A DNA stretch of 21,417 nucleotides from JBBDNV01 sp040877415 (lineage in GTDB: Bacteria; Planctomycetota; Planctomycetia; Pirellulales; PALSA-1355). A model generated the notes under the pieces. The model was not told the origin of the DNA. It saw nothing but the letters and a program-made list of their open reading frames with translations, and did not search any database. The position numbers and the translations under genes are program-made. Location: NCBI GenBank assembly GCA_040877415.1, contig JBBDNV010000101.1, forward strand, positions 1-21,417, read 5' to 3'. Below, in pieces: positions 21,319-21,417 of this stretch (its first letter is position 1; every line of letters starts with the position of its first letter).

Positions 21319-21341
21319 CACGGGTGGCTTGTCCACCCGTG
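21319..21341. terminator. Perfect 9-bp inverted repeat after the operon
   Basis: CACGGGTGG (21319-21327) and CCACCCGTG (21333-21341) form a strong stem with the 5-base loop CTTGT, eight bases past the WD40 stop codon. There is no T run. It may end the operon transcript or be one copy of a dispersed hairpin repeat. The remaining bases to 21417 show no gene. Confidence 0.5.
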
Positions 21342-21417
21342 CTCCAATACTCAGGGGATACCAGCCCGAAGCGCCACAGGATTATGCAAGTGACAGCGTC
21401 TGATCGCCGATGCCGGA

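Overview
The window looks like chromosomal DNA of a GC-rich planctomycete, most likely a member of Pirellulales. The main evidence is a DUF1549/DUF1553 protein with a CXXCH motif, followed by a DUF1501 protein and a WD40-repeat protein in one operon; this combination is strongly planctomycete-specific. Other features fit: a multiheme cytochrome, an IS1-like transposase of the type common in that phylum, large TPR proteins, and many short lineage hairpin repeats.

Layout. 1-3125: the 3' end of an amidohydrolase gene, a six-haem exported cytochrome c, a nested inverted repeat between convergent genes, a 97-aa unknown protein, a duplicated 37-bp hairpin repeat, and an exported lipoprotein of unknown function (minus strand). 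3126-7806: an AT-rich divergent intergenic region, a membrane PAS histidine kinase overlapping its CheY/Rcp-like response regulator, a membrane zinc metallopeptidase, a DUF4190-like membrane protein and a convergent small secreted protein. 7807-10517: an accessory island with an IS1-like transposase, a divergently transcribed small ribbon-helix-helix-like DNA-binding protein, a palindromic operator-like site between the two promoters, a degenerate tRNA-like sequence, a lysine-rich single-span membrane protein and a 69-aa membrane protein. 10719-14442: two tandem paralogues with TPR repeats fused to a GT9/OGT-like glycosyltransferase fold, with 6 and 11 full TPRs. 14651-16054: a Spinster-like MFS transporter. 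16055-16379: a 325-bp gene-free leader with a promoter candidate and possible attenuator-like pairing. 16380-21311: the DUF1549/DUF1553 - DUF1501 - WD40 operon. It is followed by a 9-bp-stem inverted repeat.

How genes work together. The kinase and regulator form an obvious two-component pair. The last three genes form a surface-associated planctomycete module. Two members carry export signals while the WD40 partner shows none, so part of the module may act on the other side of the membrane. In the island, the layout suggests that the small DNA-binding protein controls itself and the transposase from a shared divergent operator. This is the most testable candidate for something undescribed, and it is an inference from promoter geometry only. 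No CRISPR array, rRNA or canonical tRNA was seen.
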